A stretch of 64,000 bases of DNA from Streptomyces sp. Y2F8-2 (GCF_014905555.1 NZ_BNGS01000001.1:620001-684000), one strand, 5' to 3'; shown: positions 38,437 through 48,529, numbered from the stretch's first letter. Made by a program: numbers and translations. The notes: generated by a model from the sequence alone, not told the origin.

Positions 38437-39258
38437 ATGCGCCAGTACTCTCCGGATCTGACCCCTCCGTGGAAGAAGCCGAAGCCCGTACCGGAGGTCC
38501 CGGCGGACCCCGGTCTGGTGGTGGAGGAGCCGCGCACGGGGTTCTGCGGGGCGGTGATCCGCTGCGAGGCGGGCACGGTGACGCTGGAGGACCGCTTCGG
38601 CAAGCACCGGGTGTTCCCGCTGGAGCCGGGGGGCTTCCTGCTGGAGGGCCGGACGGTGACCCTGGTCCGTCCCAGGCCCTCGGTGCAGCGCCCCACGCGT
38701 ACGGCGTCCGGCTCGGTGGCCGTTCCGGGGGCGCGCGCGAGGGTGGCCCGCGCCGGCCGTATCTATGTGGAGGGCCGCCACGACGCCGAACTGGTCGAGA
38801 AGGTGTGGGGCGACGACCTGCGCATCGAGGGCGTGGTGGTGGAGTACCTGGAGGGCGTCGACGACCTGCCGTCGATCGTCGAGTCCTTCGCCCCGGGCCC
38901 GGACGCGCGCCTGGGTGTCCTGGTGGACCACCTGGTCCCCGGCACGAAGGAGTGGCGCATCGCGCAGTCGGTGACGAGCGAGCACGCGCTCGTGGTCGGA
39001 CACCCGTACATCGACATCTGGGAGGCGGTGAAGCCGGCGTCCCTGGGGATCGAGGCATGGCCGCGGGTTCCTCGCGGGCAGGACTGGAAGACGGGGGTGT
39101 GCCGGGCGCTGGGGTGGCCGTCGGACAACACCGGCGCGGTGTGGCAGGCGATCCTGAAGCGGGTGGGGTCTTACAAGGACCTGGAGCCGGAGTTGCTGGG
39201 GAGGGTGGAGGAGTTGATCGACTTCGTTACGGCAGGTGGTGACGCCGGACTCCGGTGA
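38437..39258 (+). CDS. DUF3097 protein
   Basis: A 273-residue actinobacterial protein of family DUF3097. N-terminus MRQYSPDLTPPWKKPKPVP; a central stretch (VARAGRIYVEGRHDAELVEKVWGDDLR ... LGVLVDHLVPGTKEW) looks like a toprim-type fold (Glu in VEGRHD; Asp-x-Asp-like VDHLV). The C-terminal part is helical. Its function is unknown; the neighbourhood hrcA-dnaJ2-DUF3097-hemW is conserved in actinobacteria (from memory). No Shine-Dalgarno; TATCGT lies 8 nt before the ATG, so the message is probably leaderless. Confidence 0.88.
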   Translation: MRQYSPDLTPPWKKPKPVPEVPADPGLVVEEPRTGFCGAVIRCEAGTVTLEDRFGKHRVFPLEPGGFLLEGRTVTLVRPRPSVQRPTRTASGSVAVPGARARVARAGRIYVEGRHDAELVEKVWGDDLRIEGVVVEYLEGVDDLPSIVESFAPGPDARLGVLVDHLVPGTKEWRIAQSVTSEHALVVGHPYIDIWEAVKPASLGIEAWPRVPRGQDWKTGVCRALGWPSDNTGAVWQAILKRVGSYKDLEPELLGRVEELIDFVTAGGDAGLR

Positions 39259-39805
39259 GCGTTCCGAACTCGCTGGTGTCCAGTTCGATGCCGAGGGGTT
39301 CCAGGGGAAGGGGGTCGCCGAACTTCGTAATCCGCTGCGCTCGATAGTCAGCTACTTCGCCGTCTCCGACGGGTTCGGTGAGCAGGACGCAGTGGGCAAC
39401 GATCGGGTCGATGATCAGGTACGCGGGGATCTTGCCTGCCGCGTAGATGGAACGCTTGATCCCGTAGTCCCGGTCGACACTCGTCTTGGAGACCACCTCG
39501 ACGACCAACGTGATCAACTGGGACGGCAGCAAGCGCCCCGAGTCCGGGGCAAGACCTCGTTCCAGCACCAACAGGTCCGGCACGGTTTCACTGGCCTCAT
39601 CGACAATGTCCACATCCGTCGTCTGGAGCCGCTCCCAATGCTTACGTGGGATCTGGTCCTGCACGTCCACCACGATCCGGTTGTGCACCAGATCGGGAGT
39701 GGCCATCATCACGATTTCCCCCCGGAGAAGCTCGACCTTGACGCCCCCGGGAGGCTCAAACTCCTCGAAGAACTTGGTCATCCCACGCTCGTCCACAGCG
39801 GTCAT
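39227..39805 (-). CDS. Uma2-family (DUF820) nuclease-like protein
   Basis: A 192-residue protein of the Uma2 family, which has a PD-(D/E)xK restriction-endonuclease-like fold. Visible are VKVELLRGEIVMM, ETVPDLLVLE (Asp), LVVEVVSKTSVDRDYGIKRSIYAAGKIPAYLIID (the E-x-V and Lys) and a closing beta strand. Streptomyces carry many copies with unknown role; they appear as accessory genes. The start could be ATG 39805 or 39823. Its 3' end overlaps DUF3097 by 32 bp, so it is a recent neighbour. Confidence 0.9.
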   Translation of the reverse strand: MTAVDERGMTKFFEEFEPPGGVKVELLRGEIVMMATPDLVHNRIVVDVQDQIPRKHWERLQTTDVDIVDEASETVPDLLVLERGLAPDSGRLLPSQLITLVVEVVSKTSVDRDYGIKRSIYAAGKIPAYLIIDPIVAHCVLLTEPVGDGEVADYRAQRITKFGDPLPLEPLGIELDTSEFGTLTGVRRHHLP

Positions 39806-39905
39806 CTCCGTGGCCCTCCACATCCGCCGCGTACTTTTGGCGGCAGCCTACGAACCAGGTTAGGGACCGAACCTCCGTTCCGCTGGCATTCACCCGCCGG
39901 AGTGA

Positions 39906-41147
39906 TCAGTCCACCAGGTCCCGCACCACCGCATCCGCGAGCAGCCGCCCCCGCAGCGTGAGCACCGCCCGCCCCGCCTCGTAGGGCCCTGCCTCCAGCA
40001 GCCCCTCCCCCAGCGCCCGGCGCGAAGCCGCGAGCCCCTCCTCCCGCAGCAGGGCCAACGGCGCCCCCTCCCGCAGCCGCAGCTCCAACAGGATCCGCTC
40101 CACCCGGCGGTCCTCCTCCGACAGGACCTCCCGCCCGGCTCCCGGGGAGCGGCCACCCGCCAGCGCCGCCGCGTACGCCCCCGGGTGCTTCACGTTCCAC
40201 CAGCGCACCCCGCCCACATGGCTGTGGGCGCCCGGGCCCGCGCCCCACCAGTCGGCGCCCCGCCAGTACAGCTCGTTGTGCAGGCAGCGGCCGGCGGTGG
40301 ACGTGGCCCAGTTCGAGACCTCGTACCAGTCGTACCCCGCCGACCCCAGCACCTCGTCCGCGATCAGATAGCGGTCCGCGTGCACGTCGTCGTCCGTCAT
40401 CGGGATCTCGCCCCGGCGGATGCGCCGGGCGAGCTGCGTGCCTTCCTCCACGATCAGCGCGTACGCCGAGATGTGGTCCGGGGCCGCTCCCAGCGCCGCG
40501 TCCAGGGAGGCGCGCCAGTCGTCGTCCGACTCCCCCGGGGTGCCGTAGATCAGGTCCAGGTTCACGTGCTCGAAGCCCGCCGCCCGCGCCTCGGCCACGC
40601 ACGCCTCGGGACGGCCCGGGGTGTGCGTGCGGTCGAGGATCTTCAGGACGTGCGGGCGGGCGCTCTGCATGCCGAAGGAGATCCGGGTGAAGCCGCCCTC
40701 CCGGAGGGTGGTCAGATACGCCGGATCGACCGACTCCGGGTTGGCCTCCGTGGTCACCTCCGCGTCCTGCGCGAGGCCGAACTCGTCGCGGATCGCCCCC
40801 AGCATCCGTACGAGGTCGTCCGCGGCCAGCAGCGTCGGCGTACCGCCCCCGACGAAGACCGTGCGCACCTGGCGCGGGTCGTCGCCCAGCACCTTGCGGG
40901 CCAGGCGGACCTCGTCGACCAGGGTCGACGCGTAGTTGTCCCGGGAGGCGAGGACGCCTCCCGTGCCCCGCAGCTCCGTCGCCGTGTACGTGTTGAAGTC
41001 GCAGTAACCGCAGCGCGTCGCGCAGTACGGCACATGGAGGTAGAACCCGAGGGGGCGCTCGGCGGCCCCGGCGAGCGCGTGCGCGGGCAGCGCGCCGTCG
41101 TCGGGGACCGGTTCGCCGTCGGGGAGTGCGGAAGGCATGTCCCCCAT
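39906..41147 (-). CDS. hemW: Radical SAM heme chaperone HemW
   Basis: A 413-residue radical SAM protein. The cluster motif CATRCGYC (about 42-49) is followed by FVGGGTPT, RISFGMQS and HVNLDLIYGTPGE. The C-terminal HemN-like domain is present. The HemN-specific N-terminal extension is missing, and the cluster motif in HemW form (CxxxCxYC) suggests the heme-trafficking protein rather than coproporphyrinogen oxidase; annotations of the two are often confused. ATG 41147 or 41138. It follows the phosphatase gene by 22 bp. Confidence 0.92.
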   Translation of the reverse strand: MGDMPSALPDGEPVPDDGALPAHALAGAAERPLGFYLHVPYCATRCGYCDFNTYTATELRGTGGVLASRDNYASTLVDEVRLARKVLGDDPRQVRTVFVGGGTPTLLAADDLVRMLGAIRDEFGLAQDAEVTTEANPESVDPAYLTTLREGGFTRISFGMQSARPHVLKILDRTHTPGRPEACVAEARAAGFEHVNLDLIYGTPGESDDDWRASLDAALGAAPDHISAYALIVEEGTQLARRIRRGEIPMTDDDVHADRYLIADEVLGSAGYDWYEVSNWATSTAGRCLHNELYWRGADWWGAGPGAHSHVGGVRWWNVKHPGAYAAALAGGRSPGAGREVLSEEDRRVERILLELRLREGAPLALLREEGLAASRRALGEGLLEAGPYEAGRAVLTLRGRLLADAVVRDLVD

Positions 41148-41169
41148 TGTCCCGTACTGCCAGAAGTCC

Positions 41170-43101
41170 TCATTCCGCCTGCAGCACCAGCAGCGCCAGA
41201 TCGTCCTCCGGCGGCTTCCCGCCGAACTCGTGCACCAGCGTCCTGATCCGCTCCGCGACCAGCTCCGCGTTCATCCCGGCGCAGCCCGCCAGGGCCGCCG
41301 CGAGCCCGTCGCCGTCGTCGAACTGGCGGGACCCGCTGCGCCGCTCGGTCACCCCGTCGGTGACGCACAGCAGTGTGTCTCCGGAGCGCAGATCGAAGGT
41401 CTCGCACGTGTACGTCTCGTCCTCGACGACCCCGAGCAGCGTCTGCGGCTGGGCCACGGCCCGTACGTCGCCGCCCGGGCCGAGCAGCAGCGGCAGCGGA
41501 TGCCCGGCCGAGGCGAGCGTGCAGCGCACTCCGCCGTCGAAGGGGACCAGTTCCCCGTAGAGGAGGGAGAGGAAGCGGGCGTGGGGGCCCTCGTCGGCGA
41601 CCGGCATCGGCGTGCCCGCCGCGACCAGCGCCCGGGCCGCCGCGTCGGAGGCCTCCGTGGCGTCGTCGAGCAGGAGTTGGTTGAGGCGGTCCAGGACGTC
41701 GGGGACGTCGTAGCCTTCGCGGGCCAGCAGCCGCAGCCAGGGCCGGGCGAGGCCGATCACGACCGCGGCCTCCGGACCCTTGCCCTGGACATCGCCGAGC
41801 GCGAAGCACCACCGTCCGTGGCCGGCGGGGAAGATGTCGTAGAAGTCACCGCTCGGTCCGCCCATGTCGCACGGCTCGTACACAAGTGCGCTGCTCACCC
41901 CCGGGATCTCGGCGACCGCGCCGGGCAGCAGCCCGCGCTGGAGCACCCGGCTGATGGTGGCCTGGCGCGCGTACTGCCGGGCCGCCCCGATGGCCAGCGC
42001 CACCCGGCGGCTGAGGTCCTCGACGAGTCCGGTGATCTCGTCGGGGAAGCGCAGCAATCCGCCCCGTCCGATGACGAGCGTCCCGAGCGGCCGCCCGCCC
42101 GCGATCAGCCGGTAGGCGAGCGCCGCCCCGGTCGCGCCCCGCGGGCCCAGCGCCTCGCCGGGCCAGGGCACGGGCACCGCCCGGGAACGCACCGACTCGG
42201 GCAGCCGGGGCGGGTCCTTCTCCAGGGCCCGGCGCAGTTCCTCGATGTGGTTCTCGCTGCCGTGCCAGACGCGGGCGAGCCGGGGCCCGGCCGCGACCGG
42301 CGCGGAAGGGCCGCGCCAGCCGGTCGCCTCGTCCTCCAGCCACACCGCGCACCAGTCGGCGAGCCGGGGCACGATCAGCTGCCCGGTGAGCGCGGCGACC
42401 AGGTCCTCGTCGAGCTGCCCGGCGAGCAGGTCGGACGCCTCGGCCAAGAAGGACAGCGCGCCGCGGCCCCGCCACTCCCGGTCGTACAGGCCGCGCCCGG
42501 GTTCGGCGAAGGCGGAGAGTTCGGGCCCGAGTATCTCGGCGGGGCTCAGCCCGCGTCCCAGGGCGCTGTCTCCGGCGTACGTCTCGATCGCGTCCTCGGC
42601 GTCCAGGGCGGCGTGCAGGGGAAGCAGCGCCCAGACGGTCTTCGTGCCGGTGCGGTAGCTGATTCCCCAGGCCGTGGAGAGGGAGGAGACGAGGCGCAGG
42701 CCGCGGCCGTACTCCGGTATGCCGTAGGGCCGCTCGGCGCCGTCGTCCCGGACCGCGCGCGAGGGGTGGTGGTCGGAGACCTCGACGAGGAGCTCGGCCG
42801 ACTCGCCCTGCGCGTCCTTGAGGCGGCAGACCAGCTCGACGTCGGTGCCGGCGTGCACCACGGCGTTGGTGACGAGTTCGCTGACGACGAGCAGGGCGTC
42901 GTCGGCCAGCCGCTCGGTGACGGCGTCGGGCTCGGCGGGCCGGTCCCACTCGCTGAGGGCGGCGCGCACGAGCCGGCGGGCGTTGCCGGCCGCGAGGGGG
43001 CTGCCGGGCAGGGTCGACCGCACCACGGTGCGCAGCCCCGCGGACTCGAGTAGGTCGGGGGCGCGGGAGGCGGTCTCCCGTTGGGTGGGAATGGGCCCCA
43101 T
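41170..43101 (-). CDS. Multi-domain SpoIIE-type (PP2C) phosphatase with N-terminal HATPase
   Basis: A 643-residue regulator. Domains: anti-sigma-type HATPase (about 30-165; N-box E75/N79 in SELVTNAVVHA, then GIPEYGRGLRLV), a GAF-like sensor (about 235-395), and a PPM/SpoIIE phosphatase (about 410-640; GDFYDIF, ALGDVQGKGPEAA, VTDGVTERR, PEDDLALLVL). It thus combines kinase-like and phosphatase partner-switch functions in one protein, a Streptomyces specialty acting on anti-sigma antagonists. GGAG is 7 nt before the ATG. It is divergent from a response regulator, suggesting the two form one signalling unit. Confidence 0.93.
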   Translation of the reverse strand: MGPIPTQRETASRAPDLLESAGLRTVVRSTLPGSPLAAGNARRLVRAALSEWDRPAEPDAVTERLADDALLVVSELVTNAVVHAGTDVELVCRLKDAQGESAELLVEVSDHHPSRAVRDDGAERPYGIPEYGRGLRLVSSLSTAWGISYRTGTKTVWALLPLHAALDAEDAIETYAGDSALGRGLSPAEILGPELSAFAEPGRGLYDREWRGRGALSFLAEASDLLAGQLDEDLVAALTGQLIVPRLADWCAVWLEDEATGWRGPSAPVAAGPRLARVWHGSENHIEELRRALEKDPPRLPESVRSRAVPVPWPGEALGPRGATGAALAYRLIAGGRPLGTLVIGRGGLLRFPDEITGLVEDLSRRVALAIGAARQYARQATISRVLQRGLLPGAVAEIPGVSSALVYEPCDMGGPSGDFYDIFPAGHGRWCFALGDVQGKGPEAAVVIGLARPWLRLLAREGYDVPDVLDRLNQLLLDDATEASDAAARALVAAGTPMPVADEGPHARFLSLLYGELVPFDGGVRCTLASAGHPLPLLLGPGGDVRAVAQPQTLLGVVEDETYTCETFDLRSGDTLLCVTDGVTERRSGSRQFDDGDGLAAALAGCAGMNAELVAERIRTLVHEFGGKPPEDDLALLVLQAE

Positions 43102-43225
43102 GGACAGCTCCCCGGGCAGTTCGGTCGAATGAGCCTGTGGCGATGCGGACAGGGTGACAGACTGACCCCGCCCATAAGCACCGAGTTACCGAAGTGGCCC
43201 GCCATGAGTGAGAACCGTGCTACCC

Positions 43226-43822
43226 ATGTGGTCGAAGACGGACAGATTCGAGCAGGGCATGCCCACTGAGAAGACGTCCGAGGACAGCGCCGGCATCCTC
43301 CTCGTCGACGACATGGAGGAGAACCTGACGGCGCTGGAGGCCGTGCTGCGCTCGCTCAACGAGCCGCTGGTGCGCGCGCGATCGGGCGAGGAGGCGATGA
43401 AGGCGCTGCTCGAGCGCCGGTTCGCAGTGGTCCTGCTGGACATCCGCATGCCCGGCATGGACGGTTTCGAGACCGCCGCGCACATCAAACGGCTCGACCG
43501 GACCAAGGACGTCCCGATCGTCTTCCTGACCGGCTCGGACGCGGAGGCCGGGTATGCCTTCCGGGGCTACGCGACGGGGGCCGCGGACTATCTGACGAAG
43601 CCGTTCGATCCGTGGGTGCTGCGGGCCAAGGTGACGGTGTTCCTCGATCTGTACCGCAAGAGCAGGCGGTTGGAGCGGCTGCAGGAGGGCCTGGCCGGCC
43701 TGGTGGAGCGCCTGTCCGGCCTGGAGGATCGCCTGTCTGCGGACGACCTCCCGGACCTGGCTCGACTACGGTGCCAGGTCCGGGAGTTACAGCAGTTGGC
43801 AGCCGAGGGGCAGGCGTCCTGA
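43226..43822 (+). CDS. Response regulator (receiver plus coiled coil)
   Basis: A 198-residue single-domain response regulator. The receiver (about 22-140) has acidic pair DD in ILLVDDMEEN, phosphoacceptor Asp in VLLDIRMPGMDGFET, Thr in FLTGSD and Lys in LTKPFDP. The rest (about 140-198) is a Leu/Arg-rich coiled coil with no DNA-binding domain. ATG 43226 is chosen from third-base G/C bias beginning there; ATG 43259 and GTG 43208 are alternatives and none has a clear ribosome-binding site. Likely to interact with the divergent SpoIIE-type phosphatase. Confidence 0.9.
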   Translation: MWSKTDRFEQGMPTEKTSEDSAGILLVDDMEENLTALEAVLRSLNEPLVRARSGEEAMKALLERRFAVVLLDIRMPGMDGFETAAHIKRLDRTKDVPIVFLTGSDAEAGYAFRGYATGAADYLTKPFDPWVLRAKVTVFLDLYRKSRRLERLQEGLAGLVERLSGLEDRLSADDLPDLARLRCQVRELQQLAAEGQAS

Positions 43823-43829
43823 CGCCCTC

Positions 43830-45704
43830 TCAGGCTTCGCGCGATCCCGCGTACATCTCATCGATCAGGTGCTTGTACTCCCGTTCGACGACCGGCCGCT
43901 TCAGCTTCAGGCTGGGCGTGATCTCCCCGTGCTCCACGTCGAGGTCCCGCGGCAGCAAGCGGAACTTCTTGATGGTCTGCCAGCGCTGCAGGCCCTCGTT
44001 GAGCTGCTTGACATAGCCGTCGACCATCTCGACCGTCTGCGGCGCGGCCACGACCTCGGCGTAGGACTTGCCCTCCAGGCCGTTCTCCTTCGCCCACTGA
44101 AGGATCGCGACCTCGTCGAGCGCGATGAGCGCGGTGCAGAAGTTACGGTCGGCGCCGTGCACGAGGATGTTGGAGACGTAGGGGCACACCGCCTTGAACT
44201 GTCCCTCGACCTCGGCGGGCGCGATGTACTTGCCGCCGGAGGTCTTGATGAGGTCCTTCTTGCGGTCGGTGATGCGCAGATACCCGTCGGGCGACAGCTC
44301 GCCGATGTCACCGGTGTGGAACCAGCCGTCCGGTTCCAGCACCTCGGCGGTCTTCTCGGGCAGCCCGTGGTAGCCCTCCATGATGCCGGGGCCGCGCAGC
44401 AGGATCTCGCCGTCGTCCGCGATGCGCACCTCCGTGCCGGGCAGCGGCTTGCCGACCGTGCCCGTGCGGTAGGCCTCGCCCGGGTTGACGAAGGAGGCCG
44501 CGGAGGACTCGGTGAGGCCGTAGCCCTCCAGGATGTGGATGCCGGCGCCCGCGAAGAAGTACCCGATCTCGGGTGCGAGGGCGGCCGAGCCGGAGACGCA
44601 GGCGCGCAGCCGGCCGCCGAACGCCTCGCGGATCTTGGCGTACACGAGGGCGTCCGCGACCTTGTGCTTGGCGCCGAGGCCGAACGGCACGGCGTGGGTG
44701 CCGGTGCGGCGGAAGTTGTCCTGCGAGACCTTGGCGTACTCGCGGGCCACCTCTGCCGCCCACTGGAAGATCTTGTACTTGGCCGGACCGCCCGCCCGGG
44801 CCTTGGCCGCGACGCCGTTGTAGACCTTCTCGAAGATGCGCGGCACGGCCGCCATGTACGTCGGCTGCACGACCGGCAGATTCTCGATGATCTTGTCGAC
44901 GCGGCCGTCGACGGCGGTGACGTGCCCGACCTCGATCTGGCCGGAGGTCAGCACCTTGCCGAAGACGTGGGCGAGCGGCAGCCACAGGTACTGCACGTCC
45001 TCGGGGCCGAGCAGCCCGGTCGCGGCGATCGCCTTCGCCATGTACGCCCAGTTGTCGTGCGGCAGGCGCACGCCCTTGGGGCGGCCGGTGGTACCGGAGG
45101 TGTAGATGAGCGTGGCGAGCTGGTCCTTGGTGATCGCGCCGACCCGTTCCTTGATCAGCTCGGGGTGCTTCTCCAGGTAGGCGGCGCCGCGCTGCTCCAG
45201 TTCGGCCAGGCTGAGCACGCCGTCGCCGGTCTCGGCGCCCGCCGGGTCGATCACCACGATATGGGTCAGGGCGGGCAGCTCGTCGCGCTTCTGCCGGGCC
45301 TTGGCGAGCTGCTCGGCGTTCTCCGCGACGAGGACCTTGCTCTGGGAGTCGGCGAGGATGAAGGCCGACTCCTCGGCGTTGGTCTGCGGATAGATGGTGG
45401 TCGTGGCGGCACCGGCGCACAGGATGCCGAGGTCGGCGAGGATCCACTCGACCCGGGTGGAGGAGGCGAGGGCGACGCGCTGCTCGGGCTGGACACCCAG
45501 TTCGATGAGCCCGGCCGCGATCGCGTGGACCCGCTCGGCGGCCTCGGCCCAGCTCAGCGACTTCCAGTCGTCGGGGCCCTCACCGGAGGCCGGGGGCACG
45601 GGGTAGCGGTAGGCCTCGGCGTCCGGCGTGGCCGCCACGCGCTCCAGGAAGAGCGCCGCCACGGAGGGCGGACGGTTCTCGATCAAAGTCTGTGTGTCGC
45701 TCAC
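43830..45704 (-). CDS. Long-chain acyl-CoA ligase
   Basis: A 624-residue FadD-type AMP-forming ligase, activating fatty acids with ATP and CoA. P-loop YTSGTTGRPKG, A5 motif GYGLTESSA, A7 DGWFHTGDIGEL and A10 lysine near PSLKLKR are present. The GTG at 45704 is preferred (GGAGG 6 nt upstream) over an ATG 14 codons earlier. The convergent response regulator ends 7 nt away. The promoter region holds the palindrome at 45790-45804. Confidence 0.93.
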   Translation of the reverse strand: MSDTQTLIENRPPSVAALFLERVAATPDAEAYRYPVPPASGEGPDDWKSLSWAEAAERVHAIAAGLIELGVQPEQRVALASSTRVEWILADLGILCAGAATTTIYPQTNAEESAFILADSQSKVLVAENAEQLAKARQKRDELPALTHIVVIDPAGAETGDGVLSLAELEQRGAAYLEKHPELIKERVGAITKDQLATLIYTSGTTGRPKGVRLPHDNWAYMAKAIAATGLLGPEDVQYLWLPLAHVFGKVLTSGQIEVGHVTAVDGRVDKIIENLPVVQPTYMAAVPRIFEKVYNGVAAKARAGGPAKYKIFQWAAEVAREYAKVSQDNFRRTGTHAVPFGLGAKHKVADALVYAKIREAFGGRLRACVSGSAALAPEIGYFFAGAGIHILEGYGLTESSAASFVNPGEAYRTGTVGKPLPGTEVRIADDGEILLRGPGIMEGYHGLPEKTAEVLEPDGWFHTGDIGELSPDGYLRITDRKKDLIKTSGGKYIAPAEVEGQFKAVCPYVSNILVHGADRNFCTALIALDEVAILQWAKENGLEGKSYAEVVAAPQTVEMVDGYVKQLNEGLQRWQTIKKFRLLPRDLDVEHGEITPSLKLKRPVVEREYKHLIDEMYAGSREA

Positions 45705-45789
45705 GACATCCTCCGGGGCCCGCGGCGGTGCGGCTGGCTGGCTCATTGCTGCTGGATCGTTGCGGCTGCAGTCACTCGAGACCTTTTGT

Positions 45790-45804
45790 TTAACTCACGA
45801 GTAA
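45790..45804. promoter_or_regulatory. Near-palindrome in the acyl-CoA ligase promoter
   Basis: TTAACTCACGAGTAA (TTACTC/GAGTAA arms with one extra base) lies between a TACTCT hexamer and the start. TetR-family regulators of fatty-acid genes bind sites of this type; the identity is not established. Confidence 0.4.
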
Positions 45805-45898
45805 CCCTCGAGCAGGCATCAGAGTAGAGCCCGTCCGGCCGGTTCGTAAGGGGCGGTGGCCTGTCGTTTCGTACACAGAGCGACCGGGCGCACGCACG

Positions 45899-45930
45899 GG
45901 GGCCCGCCGCGCTTTCGCACGACGGGCCCC
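45899..45930 (-). terminator. lepA terminator hairpin
   Basis: GGGGCCCG (45899-45906) pairs with CGGGCCCC (45923-45930), 42 nt after the lepA stop. Confidence 0.7.
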
Positions 45931-45971
45931 GTACCGCCCGGTTTGCCGGGGTCATCGCGTGGAGACCGGGG

Positions 45972-47840
45972 TTACTTCTTGCCCTTGCTCGACCCCGCGC
46001 TGTCATCGCTGGAGAGCACCGCGATGAAGGCTTCCTGCGGAACTTCCACGGAACCCACCATCTTCATCCGCTTCTTACCCTCCTTCTGCTTCTCCAGCAG
46101 CTTCCGCTTACGGGAGATGTCACCGCCGTAGCACTTGGCGAGGACGTCCTTGCGGATGGCGCGGATGGTCTCGCGGGCGATCACGCGGGAGCCGATGGCG
46201 GCCTGCACCGGCACCTCGAAGTTCTGCCGCGGGATGAGTTCCTTCAGCTTGGCGACGAGCCGGACGCCGTAGGCGTACGCCTGGTCCTTGTGGGTGATCG
46301 CGGAGAAGGCGTCGACCTTGTCGCCGTGCAGCAGGATGTCCACCTTGACCAGGCTGGAGGACTGCTCTCCCGTGGGCTCGTAGTCCAGGGAGGCATAGCC
46401 GCGCGTCTTGGACTTCAGCTGGTCGAAGAAGTCGAAGACGATCTCGGCGAGCGGCAGCGTGTAGCGGATCTCGACGCGGTCCTCGGAGAGGTAGTCCATG
46501 CCGAGGAGGGTGCCGCGGCGGGTCTGGCACAGCTCCATGATCGCGCCGATGAACTCGGTGGGCGCGAGGATGGTGGCCCGTACGACCGGCTCGTACACCT
46601 CGGCGAGCTTGCCCTCGGGGAATTCGCTCGGATTGGTGACCGTGTACTCGGTGCCGTCCTCCATGATCACGCGGTAGACCACGTTGGGCGCGGTGGCGAT
46701 CAGGTCCAGCCCGAACTCACGCTCGAGCCGCTCACGGACGACGTCGAGGTGCAGCAGTCCGAGGAAGCCGACCCGGAAGCCGAAGCCGAGGGCGGCGGAG
46801 GTCTCCGGCTCGTAGACGAGGGCGGCGTCGTTGAGCTGGAGCTTGTCCAGGGCCTCGCGCAGATCGGGGTAGTCCGAACCGTCCAGCGGATACAGGCCCG
46901 AGAAGACCATGGGCTTCGGGTCCTTGTACCCGCCCAGCGGCTTCTCGGCGCCCTTGACCTGGCTGGTGATGGTGTCACCGACCTTGGACTGGCGGACGTC
47001 CTTCACCCCGGTGATGAGGTAGCCCACCTCACCGACCCCGAGGCCGTCGGCACCGAGCATCTCGGGCGAGTTGACGCCGATCTCCAGCAGTTCGTGCGTG
47101 GCGCCGGTGGACATCATCCGGATGCGCTCACGCTTGTTGAGCTGGCCGTCGACGACACGGACGTAGGTGACGACGCCGCGGTAGGAGTCGTAGACCGAGT
47201 CGAAGATCATCGCGCGGGCGGGCGCGTCGGCGACGCCGACCGGGGCCGGGATCTGCTCGACGACCTTGTCCAGCAGCGCCTCGACGCCGAGGCCGGTCTT
47301 GGCGGAGACCTTCAGCACGTCGCCGGGATCGCAGCCGATGAGGTTGGCGAGTTCCTCGGCGAACTTCTCCGGCTGCGCGGCCGGCAGGTCGATCTTGTTG
47401 AGGACGGGGATGATCGTGAGGTCGTTCTCCATCGCCAGGTAGAGGTTGGCGAGGGTCTGGGCCTCGATGCCCTGGGCGGCGTCGACGAGGAGGATGGTCC
47501 CCTCGCACGCGGCGAGGGACCGCGAGACCTCGTAGGTGAAGTCGACGTGCCCCGGGGTGTCGATCATGTTCAGGATGTGCGTGTTGCCCGGATCGTGGGT
47601 GGGGGCCCAGGGCAGCCGCACGGCCTGGGACTTGATGGTGATGCCGCGCTCGCGCTCGATGTCCATGCGGTCGAGGTACTGAGCGCGCATCTGCCGCTGC
47701 TCGACGACGCCGGTCAGCTGGAGCATCCGGTCGGCGAGCGTGGACTTGCCGTGGTCGATGTGCGCGATGATGCAGAAATTGCGGATCAGAGCCGGGTCGG
47801 TACGGCTCGGCTCGGGCACATGGCTAGGGATCGCGGGCAC
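45972..47840 (-). CDS. lepA: Elongation factor 4 (LepA)
   Basis: A 622-residue translational GTPase that acts on stalled or mistranslocated ribosomes and in 30S biogenesis. G1 [10 protein letters not shown]2 RERGITI, G3 DTPGHVDF, G4 NKID; the LepA-specific C-terminal domain contains [34 protein letters not shown] at 47840 ([10 protein letters not shown]) agrees with the S. coelicolor start and has AGGA at 7 nt. Divergent from rpsT. Confidence 0.97.
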   Translation of the reverse strand: MPAIPSHVPEPSRTDPALIRNFCIIAHIDHGKSTLADRMLQLTGVVEQRQMRAQYLDRMDIERERGITIKSQAVRLPWAPTHDPGNTHILNMIDTPGHVDFTYEVSRSLAACEGTILLVDAAQGIEAQTLANLYLAMENDLTIIPVLNKIDLPAAQPEKFAEELANLIGCDPGDVLKVSAKTGLGVEALLDKVVEQIPAPVGVADAPARAMIFDSVYDSYRGVVTYVRVVDGQLNKRERIRMMSTGATHELLEIGVNSPEMLGADGLGVGEVGYLITGVKDVRQSKVGDTITSQVKGAEKPLGGYKDPKPMVFSGLYPLDGSDYPDLREALDKLQLNDAALVYEPETSAALGFGFRVGFLGLLHLDVVRERLEREFGLDLIATAPNVVYRVIMEDGTEYTVTNPSEFPEGKLAEVYEPVVRATILAPTEFIGAIMELCQTRRGTLLGMDYLSEDRVEIRYTLPLAEIVFDFFDQLKSKTRGYASLDYEPTGEQSSSLVKVDILLHGDKVDAFSAITHKDQAYAYGVRLVAKLKELIPRQNFEVPVQAAIGSRVIARETIRAIRKDVLAKCYGGDISRKRKLLEKQKEGKKRMKMVGSVEVPQEAFIAVLSSDDSAGSSKGKK

Positions 47841-48127
47841 GCAGGGTCCTGATTCTTGAGGCGTCCGCAGTGTCTGCGGTCTCGGGTCGGATCGATACGT
47901 AGCCTCCATGGTCCCACGCGCGCGGGGCTACGACCGGTTCGGGCCGTGCCGGAGGCGATGGAACGGGTGGCCGGGGGAGGCCTCCCGGCCGGTTTGGGCG
48001 GGCCAGAGGGCGACTGGTAGCCTGGGTGGCTGTGTCTCCTGCCCTCTCAGCGCGAGGCACGTCTTCAAGAAATCACCGGCGCGTGGGACGTCCAGTCTGG
48101 CGTGCCTGAACCTGTAAAGGCTCATTC

Positions 48128-48394
48128 GTGGCGAACATCAAGTCCCAGATCAAGCGGAACAAGACGAACGAGAAGGCGCGCCTGCGCAACAAGGCCGTCA
48201 AGTCCTCGCTCAAGACCGCGATCCGCAAGGCTCGCGAGGCCGCTGCCGCGGGCGACGTCGAGAAGGCCACCGAGCTCCAGCGCGCCGCCGCGCGTGCGCT
48301 CGACAAGGCCGTCTCGAAGGGCGTCATCCACAAGAACCAGGCCGCCAACAAGAAGTCGGCGCTGGCCACCAAGGTCGCGACCCTCAAGGGCTGA
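48128..48394 (+). CDS. rpsT: 30S ribosomal protein S20
   Basis: An 88-residue S20, entirely helical and rich in Lys/Ala/Arg ([20 protein letters not shown]). The GTG start has AAAGG 7 nt upstream. Binds the 5' domain and h44 of 16S rRNA. Followed by two terminator hairpins. Confidence 0.98.
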   Translation: MANIKSQIKRNKTNEKARLRNKAVKSSLKTAIRKAREAAAAGDVEKATELQRAAARALDKAVSKGVIHKNQAANKKSALATKVATLKG

Positions 48395-48477
48395 GCCCTC
48401 CTTTTGATCTGAACTGATCCAACCGCCGGTAGGACCCAGAGCGGGCCCTCTCTCATCCGCTCCCGACCGGCACCCCG

Positions 48478-48517
48478 AGTCCGTACGCGGCCTGCGTTCG
48501 CCACGCGGGTACGGACT
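48478..48517 (+). terminator. rpsT terminator hairpin
   Basis: AGTCCGTAC (48478-48486) pairs with GTACGGACT (48509-48517); further pairing inside the loop is possible. Confidence 0.7.
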
Positions 48518-48529
48518 CATCCGCTTGAA

